NCBI GenBank assembly: GCA_020002185.1
Contig: CM034533.1
Span: 40,436,743-40,500,742 of the forward strand
Direction of reading: 5' to 3'
DNA length: 64,000 nucleotides
From: Paraescarpia echinospica
Taxonomy: Eukaryota > Annelida > Polychaeta > Sabellida > Siboglinidae
Positions 10,091-21,735 of this stretch are shown piece after piece. A program made the position numbers and the translations under genes. The notes below the pieces were generated by a model, which was not told where the DNA came from, did no database searches, and saw nothing but the letters and a program-made list of their open reading frames with translations. Numbering within the stretch: position 1 is the first letter of the stretch; each line of letters opens with the position of its first letter.

Positions 10091-11723
10091 TGTTAATGAG
10101 CCCATGTGGAGTAGCTGGGCTGAATCACTGTATATTGTTAACGAGCCCATGTGGAGTAGCTGGGCTGAATCACTGTATATTGTTAACGGGCCCATGTGGA
10201 GTAGCTGGGCTGAATCACTGTATATTGTTAACGGGCCCATGTGGAGTAGCTGGGCTGAATCACTGTATATTGTTAACGGGCCCATGTGGAGTAGCTGGGC
10301 TGAATCACTGTATATTGTTAATGGGCCCATGTGGAGTAGCTGGGCTGAATCACTGTATATTGTTAACGGGCCCATGTGGAGTAGCTGGGCTGAATCACTG
10401 TATATTGTTAACGGGCCCATGTGGAGTAGCTGGGCTGAATCACTGTATATTGTTAACGGGCCCATGTGGAGTAGCTGGGCTGAATCACTGTATATTGTTA
10501 ACGGGCCCATGTGGAGTAGCTGGGCTGAATCACTGTATATTGTTAACGGGCCCATGTGGAGTAGCTGGGCTGAATCACTGTATATTGTTAACGGGCCCAT
10601 GTGGAGTAGCTGGGCTGAATCACTGTATATTGTTAATGGGCCCATGTGGAGTAGCTGGGCTGAATCACTGTATATTGTTAATGGGCCCATGTGGAGTAGC
10701 TGGGCTGAATCACTGTATATTGTTAATGGGCCCATGTGGAGTAGCTGGGCTGAATCACTGTATATTGTTAATGGCCCATGTGGAGTAGCTGGGCTGAATC
10801 ACTGTAATGGGCCCATAGCTGCTTCACTGTATGGGCCCATGTGGAGTAGCTGGGCTGAATCACTGTATATTAGGGCCCATGTGGAGTAGCTGGGCTGAAT
10901 CACTGTATATTGTTAACGGGCCCATGTGGAGTAGCTGGGCTGAATCACTGTATATTGTTAATGGGCCCATGTGGAGTAGCTGGGCTGAATCACTGTATAT
11001 TGTTAACGGGCCCATGTGGAGTAGCTGGGCTGAATCACTGTATATTGTTAATGGGCCCATGTGGAGTAGCTGGGCTGAATCACTGTATATTGTTAACGGG
11101 CCCATGTGGAGTAGCTGGGCTGAATCACTGTATATTGTTAACGGGCCCATGTGGAGTAGCTGGGCTGAATCACTGTATATTGTTAACGGGCCCATGTGGA
11201 GTAGCTGGGCTGAATCACTGTATATTGTTAATGGGCCCATGTGGAGTAGCTGGGCTGAATCACTGTATATTGTTAATGGGCCCATGTGGAGTAGCTGGGC
11301 TGAATCACTGTATATTGTTAATGGGCCCATGTGGAGTAGCTGGGCTGAATCACTGTATATTGTTAATGGGCCCATGTGGAGTAGCTGGGCTGAATCACTG
11401 TATATTGTTAATGGGCCCATGTGGAGTAGCTGGGCTGAATCACTGTATATTGTTAATGGGCCCATGTGGAGTAGCTGGGCTGAATCACTGTATATTGTTA
11501 ATGGGCCCATGTGGAGTAGCTGGGCTGAATCACTGTATATTGTTAATGCGCCCATGTGGAGTAGCTGGGCTGAATCACTGTATATTGTTAATGGGCCCAT
11601 GTGGAGTAGCTGGGCTGAATCACTGTATATTGTTAATGGGCCCATGTGGAGTGGCTGGGCTGAATCACTGTATATTGTTAATGGGCCCATGTGGAGTAGC
11701 TGGGCTGAATCACTGTATATTGT
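10091..11723 (-). repeat. 45-bp satellite array inside a dve intron (about 36 copies)
   Basis: Nearly identical 45-bp units. Each contains GGGCCCATGTGGAGTAGC and ends CTGTATATTGTTAAY, so it carries the palindromes GGGCCC and GTTAAC. Units start at 10098 and repeat exactly every 45 bases for 16 copies. A disturbed stretch (about 10773-10873) holds a copy lacking one G and a collapsed copy. The register then resumes for about 18 more copies from 10918. The commonest variation is C/T before GGG: C prevails early and T late. Because 45 is a multiple of three, several frames stay open for 230-300 codons; these are repeat artefacts unless transcripts show otherwise. The array ends 217-224 bp upstream of the next exon's acceptor. 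Confidence 0.97.
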
Positions 11724-12189
11724 AAAACGGTGACTTTTGTTATCATGTTTTACATATTTGTTTAATTATTTATTATAATTTGTATAGTTTATTAATTATT
11801 ATCTTTTTAAGCTTATTACCTTATTTTTTATTGCATCTATTTTTATTTCTAACTAATGTAGCGATTGTTTGTGGTTTTTGCTTAAAATAAATGTATTCGT
11901 ATATTAGAACCAACTTTCTCAGTTAAATACTTCCTCTGTCATTCCCCATGTGTCGCCACCAATCAGCAAACATTCATATTGCCTTTGTTGATTTAAGACT
12001 GGACCTACGTCCGTGTTCAGAATCTCGTTTTACAAATATATATTTTACACAAATGTCATGTTGCGTGGAAAACAAGGAACATGCCAGGTTTGCAGTACGG
12101 AATCGTACAACATATTACTGAATTATGCACGCTAAAATTGTGGTACTCTCCGTATTAAATCATATTTCATGTGTATCTGTATGTGGTGC
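11724..12189 (-). other. Intronic unique AT-rich DNA
   Basis: Low-complexity AT-rich sequence follows the satellite up to about 11900, then ordinary unique DNA. No exon or repeat recognised. Confidence 0.5.
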
Positions 12190-12560
12190 TGATCAGATGC
12201 AGTGTTTATGTTAGCCCCCCGGGGTTCGCCACCTCTGCGGTGATTGCCTGGCTTTGTCAGCCACTTTACGAGCATCTTGTTTTAATGGCGTGAGAAATGA
12301 CTGCGGGGCATGCAGCCTGGAAGGCATCTGGAGCCGTGCCATGTGTTTAATCGTGGCCGCTGCGGGCAAGTGTCACTGTTTGGTGCCGCAACTGCGCCAT
12401 TATTGAGGCAAGATAACTTTGAGGCAGGGATGAGTCGGTGGTAATTGTGCAGGCATTTACATAAAGTCATAATTATTGATCTGGTTTCAGCAACTGGTGG
12501 CCGCTTGCTTATGGCATGCATAATGTCACAATGAGCAATTAGGATGGGCATTCAAATGAA
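12190..12560. promoter_or_regulatory. Candidate intronic enhancer (GC-richer island)
   Basis: A sharply bounded island of high-complexity, GC-richer sequence within AT-rich intron. It contains several homeodomain-type cores (CATAATTATTGATC near 12468-12481, GAGCAATTAGG near 12533) and an E-box-like CAACTGGTGG. The only long frame (12282-12551, minus) has no family resemblance or splice sites. Islands like this in developmental genes are often conserved non-coding elements; that is inference from composition only. Confidence 0.35.
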
Positions 12561-14199
12561 CTATGTTTATAGTTTATACACTCCAAGCATGCATTCAACT
12601 GCACAGCCTATAGTACAGAGAGACACAGCGAGTGTTTAATTGACAGAGTTTCAAAGTTTCCAACGAATAATGAAGAATTTTACTCAATTTCCTTCAGCAT
12701 TTCCTGACACAATACTTATAATAAACAAGTGAAAATTAACTTTTGTCCTGTGGACATACATCATATTATAAATATTTCATCTGTTTAAAAAATATTATAA
12801 TTTTGTTACACTGACGCATCATGCTAACAGTGGGACAATGTTTGTATAAATTACATAAAAACGAACCGTATGTAAAATTACCATAACTAGTACCTCTCTC
12901 CTCGCCCACCCAGAACAATGCCCCTTTATTTTAACCTCCTCATTTCTTGCTGCATGTAAACTTTTTTCTGGAAGTAAATATGATTGATTCATTTCATTGC
13001 TTTAGGAAATGAACCCACGACAAAGCCGCAAGTTACCATTTAGATGACAGTATATCAATGTGATTGCTTCCTTCGATGACCACGAGACAGTGCAATGGCA
13101 TCAAGAAACAGGCAGATGATGTTACTGTCAGAAAACGTGCCATTACTCAAGCTATGTAGACCTCACGCTACAACCAAGGACAACAAAGAAGAACCTCAGA
13201 TAGGCAACGTTGTCCACATCAAACCGGCATTATGACTCATGAAATCAGCCACAGACAATAGCGCTGTTATGTCTCATTCTCGATGTGTATATGTCAAACA
13301 TTCCCTCCACGACATGAAACATGAACAAGCTGAGTTAGCGACACCGGACAGAATACACTTGTGCCAAAACGCCACTTCCACTAATGTTCTTACCCAGAGA
13401 TGTTCGCATCAAAGGAAAGTGACTCATTTTGTTTTGCATCGCACATTTAATTTATGCTTTACAGTGTTTCTTGGGTTGTAAAATGTGCGACAGGGAAAGC
13501 ATTTGTAGGGTGGTTGATGCAGTGAGCATCATTTTGCCTCCAACTAAATTGGGTCCTATATCACACAGACCAAGAGATTTGTGAATGCCAGCAGGTCCAG
13601 GACGTAGTTTGTAGTTTTGAAAGATGCGATACGAGGAAGTAATTTTGTGGCCAAAAAGCCCCCAGCAAAGAGAAGTTAATCATTTTCATGTATGCTACTA
13701 TCCTTTGTATTAACAACAATATAAAGTATTCTGGGGGCAATGTTGTGATTTACTTCAGTGGTTTGTGGTGAGGCTCAATTTGTCTGCAAAACATTGATAT
13801 CTCAGAAAGTTCCCATAACACACCTTTAATTCATAGTCATTGGGTTGGTTTGTTCACATTATAATTAATTTATGTACAATATATGTTCTATTAAAATTCC
13901 CATACTCTCATAGCAAAAATTCTGACTTAACAATGTTCTAAAACAATTCTGGTTACTCCTGAAGAAGTTACTCAAACTACTGATTATAATTCCTTTGATA
14001 TTTTAATCATTTTGACAATCAATTTTATATTTGCACCAATGTTATTTCATTTATCAATACACCAAACTGAAACAAAAAAGGTAACATTTATTGTGAATAC
14101 TATTCAAATATCTACTGGATCATTAGTGTTAGATCAACATTATTCAGAATTAATTCTATGTATTTAACGTTTCACTGATTTTCATTGAGTCAACCATGA
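12561..14199. other. Intronic unique sequence, nothing recognised
   Basis: AT-rich intronic DNA with no tandem array, transposon end or splice-bounded frame that I can support. The open frame at 13239-13481 (+) is unsupported. Confidence 0.5.
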
Positions 14200-14885
14200 C
14201 TGGCGTACAACTTCCACATTCAGCTACTCACTGAAGAAAGACAAACTAGGACCAGCCCAAGTGACACAAACAAAGCAGCGAAGACTGCCGCAGAGAATTC
14301 TATCTGTGCCGACAACACCTTGGTATTGTTAATACACCGACTCAAGAAACAACGGCTCCATTGAACGCTAAATGCCATTAGATCAATGTCAGTGACACAC
14401 AGCACGGAATTGCTCTCTTCGAATCACATCAAACGACTCGCAGCGTATCGCAGTGTGGTTAACATGCATCTCACGTTGGCCGGTTCTCGTCAACGCACGT
14501 CACCTGCACTATGTCAATAGTCATCCCGTCCTTGTCGCCTGCCAACTCTATGATAATTTCCAACCAATTTATGGCCGTATCAAATACCGATCCCCTGTCC
14601 AAAGAACAATACAATCGGCAGTGCATAATGACAGTGGCTCGATGCGATAATGTCGGCCACGCATTATAATAAATCATGAGAGATTGAGACCGATACTGGA
14701 GTTTAACTGAGACCGCTGATATCTTGCACGCTCCGCTGCACAGGAATGGGGACAACTCTGGGAAAACATTACATGTGACACAGCCCAGGTGCGGTGATGT
14801 TACTCATCACCTCCGTCGCTGCGCTCCACCGATTCGCCGCATTCACTCACAGAGTCGGAATGTGCCTATGCTTCAAACCTTTGTC
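14200..14885. promoter_or_regulatory. Candidate intronic regulatory island
   Basis: About 690 bp of balanced-composition, high-complexity DNA with frequent CpG dinucleotides lies between AT-rich intron and the 39-bp array. It contains scattered cores such as CCATTAGATCAATG and GTTAACATG. Open frames on both strands (14220-14405, 14471-14755, 14453-14650) are short and unrelated to known families. The regulatory role is inferred from composition. Confidence 0.3.
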
Positions 14886-14929
14886 AAGTTAATTAACCCA
14901 CACTTGTAACATTTTCCCAACATTCTTAA

Positions 14930-16185
14930 AATGTAACACTAGTAGGGTATGAATGCATAATGTAACATACTAGTATCACCTTAGTGTGTCAACACGCATT
15001 GTAACACACTGATTTCGATGAGGTGTGTCAATATATAATGCAACACTCTAGTTTCAACTCAGTGTTTCAACATACAATGTACATTGTAACATGCTAGTAT
15101 CAACTTAGTGTATCAGCATACATTGTAACATGCTAGTATCAACTCAGTGTATCAACATACAGTGTAACACACTTGTATAAACTCAGTGTTAGCATACATT
15201 GTAATACGCTAGTATCAACTCAGTGTGTCAACATACATTGTAACACACTAGTATCAACTTAGTGTATCAGCATACATTGTAACATGCTAGTATCAACTCA
15301 GTGTATCAACATACATTGTAACACACTAGTATAAACTCAGTGTTAGCATACATTGTAATATGCTAGTATCAACTCAGTGTGTCAACATACATTGTAACAC
15401 ACTAGTATAAACTCAGTGTGTCAACATACATTGTAACATGCTAGTATCAACTCAGTGTGTCAACATACATTGTAACACACTAGTATCGACTCAGTGTGTC
15501 AACATACATTGTAACACACTAGTATCAACTCAGTGTGTCAACATACATTGTAACACACTAGTATCGACTCAGTGTGTCAAAATACATTGTAACACACTAG
15601 TATCAACTCGATGTATCAACATACATTGTAAAACACTAGTATCAACTCAATGTGTCAACAGACATTGTAACACACTACTATCAACTCAATGTGTCAACAT
15701 ACATTGTAACACACTAGTATCAACTCAGTGTGTCAACATACATTGTAACACACTAGTATCAACTCAGTGTGTCAACATACATTGTAACACACTAGTATCA
15801 ACTCAGTGTGTCAACATACATTGTAACACTCTAGTATCAACTCAGTGTGTCAACATACATTGTAACACTCTAGTATCAACTCAGTGTGTCAACATACATT
15901 ATAACACACCAGTATCGACTCAGTGTATCAACATACATTGTAAAACACTTGTATAAACTCAATGTGTCAACAGACGTTGTAACACACTACTATGAACTCA
16001 ATGTGTCAACATACATTGTAACACACTAGTATCGACTCGGTGTGTCAACATACATTGTAACACACTAGTATCGACTCGGTGTGTCAACATACATTGTAAC
16101 ACACTAGTATCGACTCAGTGTGTCAACATACACTGTAACACACTAGTATCGACTCAGTGTGTCAACATACATTGTAACATACAGT
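14930..16185 (-). repeat. 39-bp satellite array inside a dve intron (about 32 copies)
   Basis: Units contain CATACATTGTAACACACTAG followed by TATCAACTCAGTGTGTCAA. The first third is more diverged, with shorter and deleted copies (for example near 15180 and 15345); the centre is nearly homogeneous. The period is a multiple of three, so a 172-codon frame of a 13-residue repeat runs through 15438-15956; I treat it as non-coding. The array ends only about 55 bp before the donor of the neighbouring dve exon. Confidence 0.95.
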
Positions 16186-16240
16186 CAATTGAGTAGTGTA
16201 AATAGCAGTTCTAGAATGACTTCATTCCTTCAAGGCCTAC

Positions 16241-16367
16241 CTGCATAGCCGCAGTCGCAGGGTCGACAGAGACGTCAAGTCTCCCAGTATCTCCTCGATT
16301 GTTACATCGGGATTCTCTGTAATCGTGTCAAAGGTCAACGGCTTCCAGTTGCGGATCTGAATAGTGC
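16241..16367 (-). CDS. dve: dve-like gene, internal exon (second half of ubiquitin-like domain)
   Basis: A 127-bp exon with acceptor CTGCTTAG|GC and donor ATGCAG|GTAGGC. Its first two bases complete a Gly codon with the G left by the previous exon, and it ends with a split codon (AG). The peptide reads TIQIRNWKPLTFDTITENPD and continues through LSTLRLRLC. From memory this aligns with the SATB1 segment after the Ala-Lys-Gly turn (IQV-x-KW-x-P ... TDAPDATV ... TLKIQL), the second half of the ubiquitin-like oligomerisation domain. This alignment plus perfect phase continuity makes the exon call strong. Confidence 0.93.
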
Positions 16368-18565
16368 CTAAGCAGAAGAAGGTTTGGATTAAATCTCCAT
16401 TAATAACAGTGATTTCCTAAACATTTAAATTTTTGTTCACCAGCATCAGAAGATGTGCAACGTCTTACAAGTGAAACACTTTGTAACAACTAAACTGTCT
16501 TCCCAGTTTCACCTTTACCCTTTTGACTGACAAAAGTACAAATTAATATGCCGTCTTTATAACTGACAAATCTATTCATCTATCTATATTGTGTCCAGAG
16601 TAATATCTCCTGAAGGTAGTTTTGAACAATAATATAATAATAATATACTGCACCTAATAAACAATTATAATTTTGTACTAAAATTTTTTTAAATTATTTT
16701 CATATCAAACATTTAAATTATACTTTGTTCTACTAGATCCTAGTTCTTAGAAGGCCTCGTGGCAAAGCAACTGAATGTTCCTTAGAGAACAACTGTGTGT
16801 GGGATCATGGTCCGAGTTGTGTGTTTACTTGAATGAGTATTTACACTTGGGATTATCCCAGATTAGTATTTCTTTTGTGCGTGATGTGTATGTGTGTGTG
16901 GGGGGGGAGGCAAGGTGACATATTGACAGCCAGAAACACAGATGTCGACATAGACAGGCAGGACACAGTGATGCAGCTGGACACTAGTGACCACATCACT
17001 GACCTTATCACTGACATCATCACTCTTCACCTACCTCACTGTCGACGTATAACCACCAACTTAACCGCTGGCCTCAATATCAACCTCACCACCGACCTCA
17101 TGTCTATTATCAGTTGCTTATATTAAATGCCAAATAATGCATTATGTAAGTGTGACCTGCTTAGTTCGAACTTAGCAGTACCACATTAAAGCTGGTTCCC
17201 AGGCACATTTGCCCATCACGAATCTGGTTCTTTTACATCCAGACATGATGTTTGTGAATAACCTGAGTAATGTGTGCAGTCTGTTTAATTAAAGAATACA
17301 CACTTTTTGATTGCCTAAAGAAATGATTTTGGTTGTTACATCTTGCTGCTTGTGAAAGCAAATTGCCAGGCATTTAACACGAATCCGTTTAACCTGCCGA
17401 TCGGTCACGAGACGACTATGAACCAAGAAACACATAACTTCTGTCCATTGACAGTGTGCCACAGCCTTTCCTAAACACTTTGTCATGATTGACAACTATC
17501 TCTGGCTAGATTAGGCTTTTAGCTGATGCGATGATGACATAAGCACTCGCATAAAAAATGGCAAATTTGTCATGGAAACAAACCAGCCATGAACTGAGTC
17601 ATTTCCCGACTGATGTCCTATAACTATAATTTCGAACTGACAGGGACAAGGTTTGTCTATTAACGTCACCAAATCTAAATAAAAAATATGCACAAACGAA
17701 TTACCATATCATAGTAAATACACTGGTTGGCTTTTTCATTAAATTAGTCTGAAATGTGAGGAGCAAAAAATTGCACTGACGGAGTACTTTTAAAGTAACT
17801 TATTATAAGTGTAAAAAATGCAATATTATAATAACAACTGTAGACTTAGTAATCACCACTTACTCTCTCTGTAAACTATAAGATGGCTAGCCACTAAAAC
17901 CATGGTGGAACAAATTATGCCTCTACTGTATACAGGTGTCTATTAGTAACACATTCTTTAACCCCGAGGTGGCTAATGTGATCTGACATCCAACAGTGGT
18001 TTCTCGATCATTCAGAAGGGAATTACTTCAAGTGGACGAAGTCTATGATTGATTATGAGGCTACTGCACAGTAATTGCAACATGAGACTGAATACTTCCG
18101 AAATCACGTGTATGTTATACGGAATCAGTCTGCTGGAAGTAAACCACTGTGGCTCGTCTCTATACAGGAATATAGGTCACGATACACGACATGATGTCTC
18201 TTTCACTCAAGTTGTACGTAGGAAAAATAATCATGCAATGGGATATAATGATGGCATTCTCAGCACACCCATTTTATTTTTTTAATTATGGGAACTACAG
18301 GAAATATGAAGTAAAGAAGTAATCATATAGAAATATTTTATTAAAATGTAGGAACATGTACATGTGTTATTTCAAGTGGCACCATCGAATGACTCAAATT
18401 TATACAAATTGGCAACTGTATGTAACACCATTTCAAATTAATAAGTTAGATTACTAATTATAAAAGGGAAGTTTATGGCTGCTGGTATTACACTTAAGCT
18501 TAGATTTATATGTGTTATATGATGAAAATAAACTGGCCAAAACATCAAAAATTGTGTCTGTTTAC
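16368..18565 (-). other. dve intron, unique part
   Basis: First part of the 5.2 kb intron as seen on the plus strand. AT-rich, with a G run near 16901. A somewhat higher-complexity stretch at about 17460-17660 includes GGCTAGATTAGGC. No exon or mobile element recognised. Confidence 0.45.
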
Positions 18566-19730
18566 GATGCAAATTGTGTTGGATGACAATCTAAGCATAT
18601 ATGTATAAATGAAAGTAAATTATGTTGGATGACAATCTAAGCATATATGTATAAATGAAAGTAAATTGTGTTGGATGACAATCTAAGCATATATGTATAA
18701 ATGAAAGTAAATTATGTTGGATGACAATCTAAGCATATATGTATAAATGAAAGTAAATTGTGTTGGATGACAATCTAAGCATATATGTATAAATGAAAGT
18801 AAATTGTGTTGGATGACAATCTAAGCATATATGTATAAATGAAAGTAAATTGTGTTGGATGACAATCTAAGCATATATGTATAAATGAAAGTAAATTGTG
18901 TTGGATGACAATCTATGCATATATGTATAAATTAAAGTAAATTGTGTTGGATGACAATCTAAGCATATATGTATAAATTAAAGTAAATTGTGTTGGATGA
19001 CAATCTAAGCATATATGTATAAATGAAAGTAAATTGTGTTGGATGACAATCTAAGCATATATGTATAAATGAAAGTAAATTGTGTTGGATGACAATCTAT
19101 GCATATATGTATAAATGAAAGTAAATTGTGTTGGATGACAATCTAAGCATATATGTATAAATGAAAGTAAATTATGTTGGATGACAATCTAAGCATATAT
19201 GTATAAATGAAAGTAAATTGTGTTGGATGACAATCTAAGCATATATGTATAAATGAAAGTAAATTGTGTTGGATGACAATCTAAGCATATATGTATAAAT
19301 GAAAGTAAATTGTGTTGGATGACAATCTATGCATATATGTATAAATGAAAGTAAATTGTGTTGGATGACAATCTAAGCATATATGTATAAATGAAAGTAA
19401 ATTGTGTTGGATGACAATCTAAGCATATATGTATAAATGAAAGTAAATTGTGTTGGATGACAATCTATGCATATATGTATAAATTAAAGTAAATTGTGTT
19501 GGATGACAATCTAAGCATATATGTATAAATTAAAGTAAATTGTGTTGGATGACAATCTAAGCATATATGTATAAATGAAAGTAAATTGTGTTGGATGACA
19601 ATCTAAGCATATATGTATAAATGAAAGTAAATTGTGTTGGATGACAATCTAAGCATATATGTATAAATGAAAGTAAATTGTGTTGGATGACAATCTAAGC
19701 ATATATGTATAAATGAAAGTAAATTATGTT
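18566..19730 (-). repeat. 46-bp satellite array inside a dve intron (about 25 copies)
   Basis: Highly homogeneous units contain TGTTGGATGACAATCTAAGC and the AT-rich string ATATATGTATAAATGAAAGT. Variation is limited to a few positions (AAGC/ATGC, ATGAAAG/ATTAAAG, TTGTG/TTATG). Marked copies recur in the same order (two ATTAAAG copies after an ATGC copy near 18910 and again near 19465), which suggests duplication of a multi-copy block. Confidence 0.96.
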
Positions 19731-19919
19731 GTGTCATCTGACTTATATTTTTGGATTTAAATAGACAATTATTTGCCTTTTTGAAAAATTTATAGTTTAC
19801 ATGGTGATATCTGCACACTAAACGTATAGAAATACAAGTTTAGAATGACATGCAATTATAAAAAATAGCTTGGCACTTCTTTTTAACAGGCACTGAAACA
19901 ATTAAAGTATAGGATACTA

Positions 19920-21513
19920 CCTAATTTGACCGCATTATCGCCCATGGGCGATTATGTCAAGCTATTCCATATGTGGGGGTGGGCGGTTATGCAGACATGG
20001 GCGCTTATGTAGATCTGCATTATCGCCCCCCCCATGTCAAAATTATCTAAACAATATAAACTTAAAGTGGGTGTATGAGATAACAAACATATCAAGTCAT
20101 AGTTGAAATACGAAACATTGTCATTGACGGACGTCTGTTGAAAACAATGTTATTCTAAACAATCTTACAACGTATGATTAGCTTTGCGGATATTTGTATA
20201 ACTCAAATTTTCACTTAGTTACAACGTTAAAGTTGACCTTTTTCCTCGGTCCTGGACCTATATCTATAACTTCGTCTAACGCACTAAAACATAGGCCCTG
20301 CTAAGTGGAACTTGGGACACTGGATGTTCGACTTATCCTGAGTGCACTCTAGCTGGGAGATGGCGTCGTAATGATACAAGTTTCATGAAACAATTTAAGT
20401 TTGGAATTGTCGTATGAATAATGAAGGATTGGTTCCCGCTTCGTGAAACCGTTTCCAACATCGCGGTCCAGGGCCAGTTCCACGAAATGTTCGTTTTGTA
20501 AAAAAAAGTTATAAAAATGCTCTCAATTAATTTGTAGTTTATACGTCAGGAGTTTGTAATGCTCGCTGTGAATACTAAATTTATTCTGAGTTAACGTTGT
20601 CTTCTTAAAAGTCCACATTTCAAGTTCCTTCGGCGATTTTGACCTTTGTTCACACGCTTCGCGAAACCAGGTCAGGCGTTGGTCATTTTATTTTCACCCT
20701 CCTTCTTGGAAAATGATCCTTCAACTCTGTTGCTATAAAGAGGTTTACGTTATTATGACATAAAGCCGACATCGGCAAACGTTTCTTTTATTTCTCGTCT
20801 AAATCAACCCGTCTATGCGTCACCGTTTGAGCACTAAATCAGCCAGGCGTTGTAAACATAGTTTGTGCAAAGTACAAACACTGCCTTCGTTGGTTACCGG
20901 CGCGTACGTGCAACGCTACTGTCGATGAATTGTTCCAATGTTGTGTTTAATGTTTACAATTGGACAATTGGTTATTATTACATGGTATGTTATGTGAATA
21001 AAGTTACTTCGTATAAAAAGACAAACTTTACAGTGGTCAGTTTGAGAGCTATTCAATCAGAATCAATGCCTGCCGACTGAAGCGCCAACCAGCGACAGAC
21101 GACGTGAAGTCTGAAGAATATTCAACAACTTTCTGGCCATTTTGTGGCCTATCTGCATGTTTTATTACATGATACATTATGTGGAAAGAGTTACGGTGTA
21201 TAATAAAGTAGAAAAACTGGACAGTTATTTAAAATGCAATGCCTACTGGCCGAAGCTTTAATAAGTGCCAAACAAGCAACAGAAACATTGCAGCAGTCCA
21301 GGTTAAGTCTGAAGAATATTCAACAGCTTTCTCCCCATTTTGTTGTATTTCTGAATTTTGTATTGTCTATATTTTGATAACAAATGTATTTATGTATGTG
21401 GCTGAGATGGAGGGGTGGGCAGTAACGCGAGCAGGTGGGCGGTTAACCAAAATTTCCATGAAATAGGGGGTGGGCGATAATGCGGGTTTGGGCGGTAACG
21501 TGGTCAAATACGG
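19920..21513. mobile_element. Non-autonomous TA-flanked DNA transposon with 25-bp inverted repeats
   Basis: The left end (19920-19944) starts CCTAATTTGACCGCATTATC. The reverse complement of the right end (21489-21513) starts CCGTATTTGACCACGTTACC. They match at 20 of 25 positions, and both are flanked by TA (19918-19919 and 21514-21515), the target duplication expected of Tc1/mariner/pogo-type elements. Subterminal GGGCGRTWATG-like motifs recur at both ends. No transposase frame is present. An internal tandem duplication of about 190 bp (about 20975-21165 and 21166-21360, sharing GTCTGAAGAATATTCAACA) is visible. The superfamily is inferred from the TA site only. Confidence 0.8.
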
Positions 21514-21546
21514 TAACAAAGATACAGGCACAGGAAATGAACATAC

Positions 21547-21735
21547 CTTTGGCGCCCATCGCTTCAGACGATGAGTAGCCAATCTTGAGCAGCGCTATGC
21601 GAACTATGTCGCTGAAGAGTGCCGAACTTGGTAGAATTGCGTATGTGTCGAGTTCGACGTTCGACTCAGTGCCATGCTTGCCACCAGAGGGACTCGCAGT
21701 CTGCTCCACGATACAGTGGATCGGCACGAACTTGG
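21547..21735 (-). CDS. dve: dve-like gene, internal exon (first half of ubiquitin-like domain)
   Basis: A 189-bp exon with acceptor TTCATTACAG|CC and donor GCCAAAG|GTATGT. It enters in phase 1 (its first two bases complete a codon) and leaves one base for the next exon. The peptide has KFVPIHCIVEQ, then a charged Gly/Ser-rich loop, then SALFSDIVRIALLKIGYSSS and an Ala-Lys turn. This mirrors, from memory, SATB1 around LPV-CVVEH ... LFNQLIEMALLSLGYSHS ... AKG, the start of the ubiquitin-like tetramerisation domain that gives SATB/Dve proteins their oligomeric state. It is not the first exon: it has a splice acceptor, no usable ATG in frame before the domain, and the domain's first strand begins at its edge. 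Confidence 0.93.

Noticed and set aside
10091..11723. CRISPR-like regular repeats
   Set aside because: Units are contiguous with no variable spacers, and the context is eukaryotic.
9987..11733. Long open frames of 230-300 codons on both strands
   Set aside because: They are produced by the 45-bp (15-codon) repeat; no unique domain, start context or splice signal supports coding.
15438..15956. 172-codon plus-strand frame
   Set aside because: It is a 13-residue echo of the 39-bp satellite inside a dve intron.
16741..16815. Possible tRNA-like head of another SINE
   Set aside because: Only weak A-box and B-box resemblance and no shared SINE body.
7160..21735. Assignment to SATB
   Set aside because: SATB has two CUT repeats and one homeodomain; here there are no CUT repeats and two homeodomains.
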